Assembly (NCBI RefSeq): GCF_030272615.1
Contig: NC_081413.1
Coordinates: forward strand, 17,990,285-18,054,284
Direction of reading: 5' to 3'
DNA: 64,000 bases
DNA from: Cryptomeria japonica
Taxonomy: Eukaryota; Streptophyta; Pinopsida; Cupressales; Cupressaceae
This document shows positions 33,501-43,964 of the stretch, in pieces (within the stretch, counting starts at the first letter, position 1; every line of letters starts with the position of its first letter). The notes under the pieces were generated by a model. It ran no database searches. It saw only the letters and a program-made list of their open reading frames with translations, and was not told where the DNA came from. The position numbers and the translations under genes were made by a program.

Positions 33501-35198
33501 AGGCACTTAGCTTCTTGAATAGCCAAGAGAAGTTGAGTCACAAGCATATGAAATGGGTAGAATCTATCCAAGCATATACCTTTACAATCAAACACAAAAA
33601 GGGAGTTGCAAACAAGGTGGAAGATGCCTTGAGTAGAAGATCCTTGACAATGCAAGAGGTGAAGTTGCAAAGTGTGGGGATTAACTCCTTGAAAGGTATG
33701 TATGAAGGTGATGAAGACTTTCATGAAATTTATAAAGCTTGTTCTGATTTTTCTAAAGCATACCATGTTGAATATGTTGATTACTTGATCCAAGATGGTT
33801 TATTGTTCAAAGGACATCAACTATGCATTCCTAGGTGTTCAATGAGGGAGAATATTATGAAAGAAAAGCATTGTGGAAGCATGAGTGGACATTTTGGGTT
33901 GGATAAAACCCTTGAGCAGGTAAGAAGACATTATTTTTGGCCCAAGATGCAAAGTGATGTGAGGAAATTTGTTGAAACATGCACTATTTTTCAGAAAGCC
34001 AAAGGCACTTCCACCAATGCAGGTTTGTATCAACCATTACCCATACCTACAAGGCCTTGGGAAAGTTGTAGTATGGATTTTGTAATGGGGCTACCTAGGA
34101 TTCAAAAAGGCTTTGATAGCATCTTTGTTGTTGTAGATAGGTTCAACAAGATGGCACATTTCTTTCCATTTAAGAGTACAAGTGATCCAACCTATCTAGC
34201 AAATTTGTTTTTCAAAGATTGTAAGGATACATGGACTTCCTCTAACAATTGTGTCTGATAGGGATGTGAAATTCATTGGCCAATTTTGGAGAACCTTATG
34301 GAAGAGGTTGGGAACAAACTTGAACTTTAGTTCAGCCTACCATCCACAAACAGATGGGCAAACTGAAGTTGTGAATAGGTCCTTTCGAAACCTATTGAGA
34401 TGCTTGACAAAACAATATGGAGAGAAGTGGGATGTTGTACTTCCACAAGCTGAATTTGCATTCAATGATTCTGTGAATAGGAGTACAGGAAGGAGTCCAT
34501 TTTAGATTGTGTATGGGCAGAATCCAAGAGACATCTTGGAGTTGAGAGGCCTTCCACATGATGGGCAAACAAGTGCTCATGGTGAACAATTTGCTGATAG
34601 CATGAAGGAAGTGCATGATCAAGTAAGGCTAGCCCTCCAAAAGAGTTCACAAAAGTATAGGGAACTTGCTAATAAGAAGAGGAGGGATGTACAATTTCAG
34701 ATTGGTGATATGGTGTGGGTGTACCTGAGGAAAGAAAGATTACCAAAGGGGAAGCATACAAAGTTACTCATGAAGAAAGTGGGTCCTTGCAAGGTTTTGA
34801 AGAAAGATGGGTTGAATGCCTATGAGATATCTCTTCCCTCTAACCTTGGTATTTCTCCTATCTTTAATGTATGTGATCTAACACCCTATAAAGGGCATGT
34901 TGCTATAGGTACAGACTTCCATGTGGAGGAGATTCAAGAGGACATTGCTGATATACCTCCTCATGCACCAAAGAAGCCTGAAAAGATCATTGATGAAAGG
35001 GTCATTAAGAAGACTAGAAATAAAGAATAAAATAAATACCTTCTAAAATGGGTAGGACAACCTATTGAAGAGGCAGTATGGATGGATGAGGCAAAAATTC
35101 TGAAGCATGACACTTCATTGGACCAACTTATCTCATGTGGAAATGAGATCAGCCCACCCCGAGAGTATGGTGCAGGGGCACAAGCCTCAATTTCATAA
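30531..35198 (+). pseudogene. Chromovirus gag-pol (gag, PR, RT, RH, IN, chromodomain)
   Basis: Starts at ATG 30531. Gag is followed by an Arg/Gly-rich stretch and a zinc knuckle CYRCHEMGHVASKC (about residue 334). The protease active site reads YLGSTDN where relatives have DSGSTDN, so the catalytic Asp is lost. RT has [19 protein letters not shown] and YLDD (about residue 776). RNase H, the integrase finger and core (SMDFVMGLP, VSDRDVKF, QTDGQTEVVNR) follow, then a chromodomain-like end (YLLKWVGQPIEEAVW). Stops are at 30651, 30972, 32229, 32262, 32658, 32904, 33186, 34503 and 35028; six are TAG. A frameshift near 33293 is compensated by another near 34217. Past 35028 the frame stays open to 35196, inside the 3' LTR. 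Sublineage not determined (Reina-like at a guess). Confidence 0.92.
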
Positions 35199-36784
35199 TT
35201 TATTGATTGAAAACTTAATTTTTTTGATATCAAGGTGTTGGGAAGGATCAAATAATCCTTTGTTTATGTTTTGTTTTGTAATAAGGTCCTAATTGTCCAT
35301 TTTGTAAGGCCCAGTGGCCTAGGGTGCATTATAAACCCTATGGTCAACTATGGTCAAAGGGACTTAGGATGAGTAGAATTAGGGAGTCAAGGTTTTTTTG
35401 GTCTATTTAGATCCATTTAAATGTGTTTAGGTCCATAGGTTGATGATAAAATTAGTTTGAATGGCAAAATGCAAAAATTGTAAAAAATTGTCAAAAATTG
35501 ACAAAGTTGTCAATTTGTAATGCAACTTTTCAAAAAGTTCTTGTAATTAGTTTCCCAATGTTCATAACCATCTAAAATCAGTTTTAACATCTTGGGAAAA
35601 CTATAAAGTGCCTCAACAAACTCGTTTGGGGGTTTTTGTAGTTGAAATTTGCAAAACTTGATATTTGAAATCAATAAAAAAACTGTATTTTCCAGAAAAT
35701 TTGTTGTTCTTTTGGTTGGTACAAAATTTCACGACCTCCAAACTCAAAAATTATTTCATGGGGAGTTAGAAGGGTGAAATAAATTTCTTTTAAATCTAAC
35801 CAGAGGTCTGGAGGTGGAGTATTGAGGGAGAAAAGTTGTAACAGATCCAAACAGCCCGGAAAAGTGCCCTTTCCTAGGGCTTCAACTTCAATTTCCCATT
35901 TCTTCCAAATCCACCATGGGAAAATTATAAAACTTGGTGAAATGGAGGATTTGGGAGTTTATTTTAATATACAAAAGGTTTTAGATCAAAAGGATGCAGT
36001 TTGGGTGAGATTTTATTAAATTTGGCTAGGCATCTCTATGTGACTGGTTGTGGGAATTGAATAGAATTCATGAACAGTCCCCATAACTTTAGTTTTAATG
36101 AAAAACAGAAGCTATAACTTGGTATTTGATAATTATTTGGGCACCCCAATGTTTTCCAATTACTTCCCCTGATAAATTGCAGGTTTTGAGGGTAGTTCCT
36201 TTGTTAAGTGCTTAAATTAGCCCTTCTAGCCATAGATGAGGGTTCATTAGTAATGGTACTTGCAAGAGGTTCCAAAACTTGTCCTTTGGTAGAAAGTGCT
36301 GCCCCAGCTTGGTGCTCAATAAAATAAAACAATATTGGCCTATCCTTTGGATTTTTTGGGTGGGAAGCCAAAAAGTGAGTTTTGAAGGCTAATAGGTCTA
36401 AGGAGCCAATTTGCACTTTGTGACTTTTGGGACTTGAACAACCAAATCAGAGGGTTGTTGGGAATCATTTGAGTTTTTAGGAACCTATTGAACCTAGGTT
36501 GAGCCTTTGTAGGCCTATCAAACCATTTGGAGGGGTTGTGAGCAATTTGAGCCATTTTGAGCATTTTTGCATGTGGGGTTTGAAACCAAATATTGATAAC
36601 TTTGCACAATGTCCCATTGTGGGGTTATGGGGATGGAAATAGGTGAGATGGGATGTTGAATTTATGTTCTTAAAGGTGTGAGGCTTGGTTGGAGTGAATT
36701 CTTAAAAAGGAGGGTTTGTTGCTTGGCTGAGCAAGTGAGTAACTTGGAACATTTTCAAGTTGTTTGAACCATACCTGTACATCA
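35168..36784 (+). repeat. Chromovirus 3' LTR
   Basis: 1,617 bp. It starts TGGTGCAGGGG just after CCCCGAGAGTA and ends GTACATCA, followed by the GAATC duplication. Confidence 0.93.
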
Positions 36785-36789
36785 GAATC

Positions 36790-38480
36790 CCAATGATTTA
36801 AGGCTTGAGGAGAATTGTTAAAAGTGATGAAATTGGTGTGGAATTGTTTTGTGACATTTCTCATATTGTGGATACAATTGTTATTCCAATAAAAAGTTGT
36901 GCTGAAGCTCTTGGCCACTCTAATCCTACAAATCAATTTGAGAATTCCATTGGTATGCGTACATCTACACAAAATGCTAATCCTGCACATGAAATCATAT
37001 TAATCAATACTTCTACATACTTCCTTCCATTAACCTTCAATTTGTTTCCCAACCATCTCCTTTACCAACGTATCATAATGTTCCACCTCCTTATTCTCAA
37101 CCCCTACGCACCTATTACAATATTACACCTCCATCTCAATCCAACATGACAAAGTCCAACTCATCTATTGAAACCACTATCAATAACCTATCTCAAAGGC
37201 TATCATCCTTACAACAACAACTGACATCTTTAATGCAATCTAAGTTCAATATCCCCATATATGATGTAGCTAGCCCACTATTCTACGATGCGGTTTGTGT
37301 GGTTGATCCTAAGAATATGGAAATTCCCCCATTGGAGATATATAATGGAAAATGTGCCTTGACTCATGTGAAAACATTTAAAACCTTGTGTAGTGATTTC
37401 TCCCACAATCATAAACTCATGGAAAAATTATTTGCTCACACTTTTAAATTTTTTTCTTACAATGGTATTTCTCTTTGCCTACTTATTAGATCACTTCTTT
37501 TGAATAATTGACTAACCATTCATTCAGCAATTTCAAATAACATTGGTCCTAAAATTACTTTGACTGATTTGATTCATTATAGTAAGGAATAAAAGAAAAA
37601 AACAGCCGGTTTTATTGGTAGATATTAACATTTGCACTCACAAATTGCTTATCTTGTGCCTGATGGTGATGTTCAAAGAATTTTCATTACTAATTTTCAA
37701 AAGGACATTAGAGATAAAATTCTATGTTCTAAATTTTCATCTTTCACACAATTGTGTGCAATGCTTCATAACTATTAGCTTCAAGTAAGCCAATTTGAAT
37801 CCTCTTCTTCAATGGATTTGATTGGTAGGAATGAGAGTGCTCAACAATAGTTCTAAAATTTCTAAAAAATAAAAACAAAGGCTTCATCAAGATCAACAAA
37901 TCTTCCAATCACATTAATACACTAGTGGTAGCCACAATACCAAGTGTTGCCCCTTTATAATCAATATTTAGAAGAGAATCAACTTTTCTTTTTGAATCTT
38001 TACATGGTATAATGTTTATATTCATTAATGTTAATGTGTTGCAACTTCCTCCCATTAAACCTATAAATACCTCTAAGCCTTTGTGAGCTTCTTTCAATCA
38101 TAAAGCCTTTTGCCAATACCATGGTCAAGTCGGCCATGATACTAAAAAGTGCTACAAATGGAGTCATAAGATCCAAGACCTTATTTATTCCATTACTATA
38201 TCCATGGAGGGTGTGAATAATAAATAAAACAAATATGTGACACATCCGAATTAAATTTTTTAAGTCTTTACTAATCCTTTGCCTTTAGATTCAACTAATA
38301 TTATAGAATCTAAGCCATTCACAACTACTCCTGATTTTGCTGACATAACATCTAACAATATTGTGAGCTTTATTGAACAACCCAAACCTAAACCATACAT
38401 TACCTTTAATTCTAGGGAGATTATTGTACTTTATGAAACAATACATTATTGCGAGGATTAAAGGAAAATTCCCACGAAAA
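36790..38480 (+). pseudogene. Tat-type gag remnant, right piece (element A)
   Basis: Decayed coding sequence with frameshifts (for example between 36805-37149 and 37146-37511) and several stops. It shows a Gln/Ser/Leu-rich segment, a Gag core (LTDLIHY...; QIAYLVPDGDVQ near 37640), and a CX2HX4HX4C finger CQYHGQVGHDTKKC near 38110, followed by KIQDL. That finger form is typical of Tat-lineage Gag and matches CEYHWSKGHKTASC of the Tat element at 46635. Together with the piece at 28650-28856 it is an old Tat gag. Pol was not found after it. Confidence 0.7.
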
Positions 38481-38544
38481 GTGCTCACTGATCTAGTGTT
38501 TATGGTGAATTTTATTACTAAAGAATTATGTCTCAAGCCTTTAA

Positions 38545-39765
38545 CATAATAAACATCACTAGTCTTATCTTACCATCAATGGATATGGTTCCTTTACTAC
38601 AAATAGGTGCAGCCTCCTCACTAGAAACCTTCACTGATCCACCATCATATTTTATAAAATTTGTGAACTTCCTTTTTTCACCTATCATATGATTTGATCA
38701 TCCAAAATCAATTACCTAAGCTTTAGGTTCCACTTTTGCATGTAGTGCAGTCTTCATAGTCATTGATCTTTCACTATTATTCTCATCATGTAGAGTACTA
38801 CTTTCAATGATGTTTTCTTCTATGGCCTAAAATAATGATTCATCATTTGAGTCATCACAATCTTTTTCATTTGAGGATTAGGTACCCATTGAACAACAAC
38901 TCCTTTTAGGCTTATCTCTGTCATCTATTCTTTTGTTTTTGTCATCTCTCATATAATTGTATTTCTCTTTTTACCATCATATGATATCTTATAGTTATCC
39001 TCCTTGAAAGTACATCTAGCAACATAATGACCAATTCTTCCACAATTAAAATATTTAAAGGGTAACTTACCTTTGTATTTCCCAAATCCTTTCTTCAGTC
39101 TTCTCACAAATTTTACTTCCACTTCATCCATGTCATTTTTTATTTCAGGTTCATTTTTCAATCTTTTGGTAACTTTTAATTTTGCTTCCTTCTTATTGTG
39201 CTACTCACTAAGCTCTATAATATCAAAGGAAGAGAACAATCCATATAGCTGATCTAATGTATATTTATCCATATGATGACTTTCTTCAATGTCATACTTC
39301 TTAGGTTTATAACAATTAGGCAGTGTTCTCATCAGTTTTCTCATAACTTCACTTTCTTCTATTTTTCCACCAATACCCCTAATTGCACTTACTATCTCAT
39401 TTACTTGGTATAGATAGCCTTCAATATTCTCATCTTTAGACATACTCAATGTTTGAAATCTATACTTTAGATTTTGCATCTTGACTGGCTTCTCATGTCC
39501 TTCATAAATGCTTCTTAGCTTATCCCAAATTTTCTTTGCACTTTTGCATCCATTTATCTTCAAAAACTTTGAGTCACTCAAACTAGTAACAAGTATATTT
39601 CTTCCCTTGGAATTATTTTCATGGTCCTTGATCTCATCCAAAGTAGTAGGATCACTATTTTGAGAAGTATATCCATACTTGATAATAACCCATATTCCAA
39701 GGAATTCAAATGAAATTATATCCACAACTTCCAAGAATTTTTTTTTTCATCAAATCTTCGTGCCT
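38545..39765 (-). pseudogene. Copia gag and protease fragment
   Basis: Minus-strand copia coding debris. Gag (best open part 39201-39734) has MQNLKYRFQTLSMSKDENI and VNEIVSAIRGIGGKI. A zinc knuckle, FNCGRIGHYVARC, lies in 38949-39161, with its first Cys changed to Phe or Tyr. A broken protease active site (VIDFG, then a stop, then SNHMIG) lies near 38700. Integrase and RT are absent: the fragment ends near 38545 against Tat gag sequence. Frameshifts and stops show it is old. It ends at its own PBS and LTR on the right. Confidence 0.8.
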
Positions 39766-39827
39766 TGAAATATATATCTTATGCCATCCTAGACTGTCCT
39801 CGAGTTGTTAAGTAACACTAAGAGGAA

Positions 39828-39843
39828 CCTTGCTCTGATACCA
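39828..39843 (-). promoter_or_regulatory. Primer binding site (iMet) of the copia fragment
   Basis: On the minus strand TGGTATCAGAGCAAGG, a perfect iMet-type PBS, 5 bp from the LTR. Confidence 0.85.
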
Positions 39844-39848
39844 AATAT

Positions 39849-40335
39849 TGATAAAATCATAAGACTAGGGGGATTGAATCAATCCAAACCTTAAATATAC
39901 TTATTCATAATCCTTTAGACTTCAAATCACAATTAACTTGTTTGTACTATTATGAAACATGAGACCATAAAGCACAATACAAGCAATAACACAAGATTTA
40001 TGTGGAAAAAACAAGAAGGGAAAAACCATAGTGAGAACCACACTCACAATATGAATAATTAATTACAATACTTTAGGCTCAAGGCCAAGGAATCTCATTG
40101 CACTTGATTGGACTTGCAAAAATAAGGTGCACAACCTTAGGGCAAGATATAAGGGACTTGCATTACCAAGACACACAATCTTAGGGCAAGATACAAAGAG
40201 TACACAAGCTACCAAAAGGGTTCACTATCTGCTGATAGGTACGGGGAAATACCTAATTGAAATAAACAAGATCTCCTAATCATGAAACTATCCCTAAACC
40301 ACCATGTCAAGTGAACAATATTATGGCAAACATAT
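39849..40335 (-). repeat. 5' LTR of the copia fragment (cut by the Tat element)
   Basis: Starts TGATAAAATC on the plus strand, next to the PBS. It contains GGGAAAAACCATAGTG (40018-40033), the conserved copia LTR stretch. It stops at the Tat LTR start at 40336, and I did not recognise its continuation after 58058. Confidence 0.7.
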
Positions 40336-41896
40336 TGTAGACACCTAAAAAATGGTCAACGCTTGCGGAGTCATACTTTAACATTTGTGCATTGCCTCAT
40401 TCTAGGTTTTTGCGTCGCATTAACATTTCTCCTATGATTCGCACTTGGTCTTTATCATTTGCAAGCATCGAGTCATTCTTCTACATTCTTCATTCATCTC
40501 GCTCTCAAATTTGGTCTTGTCGACAACAATCTTCAATCATGATTTTGGTCGATCTTATCCTATCGCATCAATGTGCGTGCTCATTTGTCATCATTTTGGA
40601 CATCGTCAATCCTAATTAGGGTTTTGTCCTCTTATCAATCTTGTCATCTGGCGATCGATTTATCATCAATCCTTATCATTTTCAATCTTGTCGTTTTAAC
40701 GATCGATTTGTCATCGATCGTTGTCATGTTCGATCTTGTCATTTTGCGATCGATTTGTCATCGATCGTGGTCATTTCCAATATTGTCATTTTGCAATCTA
40801 TTTTGTCATCAATTCTTTTCCTCTTGTCAATCTTGTCATTTTGCGATCGATTTGTCATCGATCGTTGTCTGTCTCAAATATGTCAATTTGGATCAATTTG
40901 TCATTGTTCCTCGTCAATTGGCGCATTTTCTCAATTAAATCATTTATCACATTGGTCATTTATCAATTCAAAATCATGATCGATATCAATTATCTTCAAT
41001 CAAGACCTAATTGTCATTCTCGCATTGCTAATTCGTCTTCTAGGGTTTTATGATTTAATCATTTAACCTTGTGTGTCATTTCTTCCTCTAGGGTTAATAA
41101 ATTGTTTATTTATCCTAAGTCTTCTCATCGCAATTAAATGTTCATTTAATTGGCTAATTAATCCTCTTTGTGAATGAATTAATTAATAAATGAAAAATTA
41201 TTGATTAATTCACTAATTTCCTAATTTTCATCATTTTCCTAATTCTTAATTTCCTAATTCCTCTTTTTCTAATTTTTCTAATTCCTAATTTCAATTTCCT
41301 CCTATTTCTCTCCTAAATTCATGGGAATGACATAGAAATTTGTCATAATTTGTCATAATTGACAATCAATCAATTCTTGCATAGCAATTTGTCATAAATT
41401 GTCATAAATCCTTACATAGCAATTTGTCATACACATGTCATAATTTTGCTATTCTTGATTTGAATTTCCATTTGAATCACTACATAGCAATTTGTCATAC
41501 AGATGTCATAATTTTGCTAATTTGTTCATCTCTCCAATTTGTCTATAAATTGGATGAATTTCTTCAATCAAATCCCCTAACCAGATTATTGAATTTCTAA
41601 TCAATCACGCTTCAAGTACTTTTGAGCAATTTTCTTACCTACTTGCTTTCAATCATGTGTGTGCACTTGTAGGTGAGATCCACAACCAAACTATTTGAAG
41701 AGGAAAGAAGAACAATGGAGCCGCATGAAGGAAGCATTCATATCCACATATGGTTTGCATAGTATTTACTTTTGAATGTTTTATCTTTATGTCTTTATTG
41801 AGTGTGTTTAGGATAGATCATTGCATTTTAGCTTTCGTGATTGAGCTAGATTAGTTTTTATATTGTTTGTGATGATTTCTGATTTCCTATGCTACA
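40336..41896 (+). repeat. Tat element 5' LTR
   Basis: 1,561 bp, TGTAGACACC to ATGCTACA. The U3 side carries five tandem ~48-bp units (40640-40879), and short repeats with ATTTGTCATAAAT occur at about 41335-41520. The long open frames at 40573-41053 are only translations of the tandem units. Confidence 0.95.
40640..40879. repeat. Five ~48-bp tandem units rich in CGATCG/ATCGAT (5' LTR)
   Basis: Units begin CTTGTCATTTTGCGATCG or a variant, at about 40640, 40687, 40735, 40782 and 40832. Each contains a palindromic pair, GATCGAT then ATCGATCG, around TTTGTC; the first and fourth units have lost CpGs. The same array is at 56821-57060. Confidence 0.85.
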
Positions 41897-41901
41897 TTAA
41901 T

Positions 41902-41911
41902 TGGTGAACCC
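41902..41911 (+). promoter_or_regulatory. Tat primer binding site
   Basis: TGGTGAACCC, then GACGTG, 5 bp after the LTR. It starts with TGG as a PBS should (complement of CCA) but is not the iMet site. Shared in part with 28277. Confidence 0.7.
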
Positions 41912-43964
41912 GACGTGAACACTAACCATCTAACCCCTTAACTGTGTTTTTGAGTGCTTTTAAGTTGATTTGCAGGCCAAAAACCCAAAAATAGGGCAGT
42001 GCACGGCTTTCTGGGGACTTTTGCGCCTGTGTCAGACAACCTGCGCCTGTGTTATGCATTTTGCGCTTGTGTTAGAGATATTCTACACTTGTGTTATGAG
42101 TTCTGCGCCTGTGTCATGGGTTCTGCGCCTGTGTAAAGTCCAGAAATAGAGGTGAAAATGCAGTGTTTTACTTGAAAATTGTTTGTTTTTGCATTCTATT
42201 TTCTAAGTTTTGGTTTTTGGTACTAATTATCTGTGTAGCATCTTGGCATATGCATGGAAAAGACAACAAATGAAACTTCTAACATGTTTTATGTAGAATC
42301 AATAGTCAAAGAATAAACACCTCAAACTTCTAACTTGGGTTTTGCAGGTTGCCTTGGAGAAACAACTAAACTTGGTGTTTGTCATTAATGTTTTAGGCAC
42401 CTAGTGATTTCTAAATAGGTTGGGATGAACATGTTTTTGCTTTGATTGTTGAGTGTGACATTGGAGTAGGAGAGTATGCTCTCATCCTTCTTAGGGTGAT
42501 CAGAAATCCAGATCTTTGATACCATGCTCGTGTCTTTGATTGTGTGTCTCCTTTAGAGGGCCTGCCTTCCCGACCATTTGCTTTTGCAAGAAAGTGATAA
42601 TCGTGAGAAGGGAATGACCCAAAGTGAGTACAGCTAGAATTCCTTGGCATTCTAACTCACTATAAACAAATACCTGATGAGCGAAAGCTTTGAAGGAAGG
42701 GTTACGTGGGAATTGCAGTTACTTGGGAAATGATGACCCTTGAACTCTTTCTCATATCAACATCTAAGTAGGTCCTCATGGGTCTAAATCGTGCTTGCGC
42801 GACTACATTTTTTTGGTATCTTGGTGGGCTTAATGTCTCAATCACGCTTGCGTGACATCAAGGAGTAACACTTAACAAAAATCCTTACTAAACACCTTGT
42901 TTTTAGAAGCCAAAAACCCTTCTAGTTGCTTGAGAAGGACAAGTTCGGATACTTGGAAGAAATACTAAGTTTTCCATGGGGAGATTTCCATGGGGAGATT
43001 TCCATGGGGATTGATGCTTGGCTGCCCTGAGAAGTGAGTGCCGTGGAGGGGAGCTCGTGGGGTCAAGCATCTATGTATTCTCCTTGAATCCCATAATGAG
43101 TCTACCTCTCAAGTATCTAATGTCCTTGCCTACCATAAGAAATGTATGAATGAGCATGATTGTCTTGAGTCTAAGTTGAAATATCTTGTATTATTTACTT
43201 GTCAAAAGTTGAATTGTATCTCATTTCAAGAGCAAAACAAATTGATCCAACATAAGATCAAACACAAGAGATATTCATCCAACAAAAGTTCAACAAGATT
43301 CGAAAAAGCACCTTCAAACATGGTTGTCAAACATTGTTCAAAATCTTGTCTCAACATTCATGTCACTTACATTTAGGTTCATCCTAGGTTGCATTTTGCA
43401 AAGTTCATTGTCAAGTACCAAGGTTAGGTTTCACCAAAGTCATACTCCTTTCAATAAGGGTCATCCATTTACATGTGTTCTCTTGCATTAAAGTCATACC
43501 ATTGTTATACATTGCATACCCTAGGTCTCTTCATTAAGCTTGGGTCATTATCATATCATATTAGAGTCACTTGCATAGTAATTGTCCCTTTGCATATAGT
43601 GTCAAAACTAGGTTTTGTCATACTTGAGTAATTCAAATCTTTGATAAACCCTAAGTCATTGTTAAGAAGTCTAGACCTTGTCAAACCTTTTCTTTTTATG
43701 TCATTATTGTCATTTGGTCGAACCTAGCTTAGTATCCAAGCATATAGGGGAGACTTTGTTATTTGTCCTTTTGTCACTTGGTCCTTTTGTCCTTTGAGGT
43801 CTAGACATCATTTCAAGTTCCTAAGGGTCTCTTTTAGATCTGCATTCCAAAAAGTTTGTCAAAATCTTGAAAAACAGCCAAAAACATAGATTGCATTTTC
43901 ATCTAGCCAAGTTTGCATTTTAGCATACATTATCCTTGAAAAATTCCAAAAATATTGCATTTGC
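41912..43964 (+). other. Tat 5' leader, non-coding
   Basis: Two kilobases between PBS and gag. Holds the TGCGCCTGTGT array (42022-42134) and a 14-bp unit TTTCCATGGGGAGA repeated three times from 42971. Small open frames (for example 43038-43376) have no family resemblance. Confidence 0.6.
42022..42134. repeat. Six TGCGCCTGTGT motifs about 20 bp apart
   Basis: Copies start at 42022, 42042, 42062 (TGCGCTTGTGT), 42084 (TACACTTGTGT), 42104 and 42124. The spacing is 20, 20, 22, 20, 20 bp and the sequence between copies differs. The same motif reappears at 55874-55983. Confidence 0.9.

Larger units (their letters stand above)
28857..36789 (+). mobile_element. Ty3/gypsy chromovirus with target duplication
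   Basis: LTRs 28862-30477 and 35168-36784 (about 1.6 kb each) are flanked by GAATC at 28857-28861 and GAATC at 36785-36789. The element is 7,923 bp and contains a PBS-like site and gag-pol with zinc knuckle, protease, RT, RNase H, integrase and a chromodomain-like end. It was inserted into the gag region of an older Tat element. Stops, two frameshifts and a lost protease Asp make it inactive. Confidence 0.95.

Noticed and set aside
33152-34258. Separate start of the chromovirus RNase H-integrase frame
   Set aside because: The Met and first ~45 residues arise from reading the wrong frame before a one-base deletion near 33293; the segment is part of gag-pol.
40573-41053. Overlapping open frames of 110-121 residues (repeated at 56754-57234)
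   Set aside because: They are translations of the ~48-bp tandem units in the LTR (repeating FCDRFVIDR-like text) in three frames; no protein is implied.
42022-42134. CRISPR-like array (11-bp repeats, short spacers)
   Set aside because: Repeats are too short, spacers are 9-11 bp, and the DNA is plant retroelement leader.
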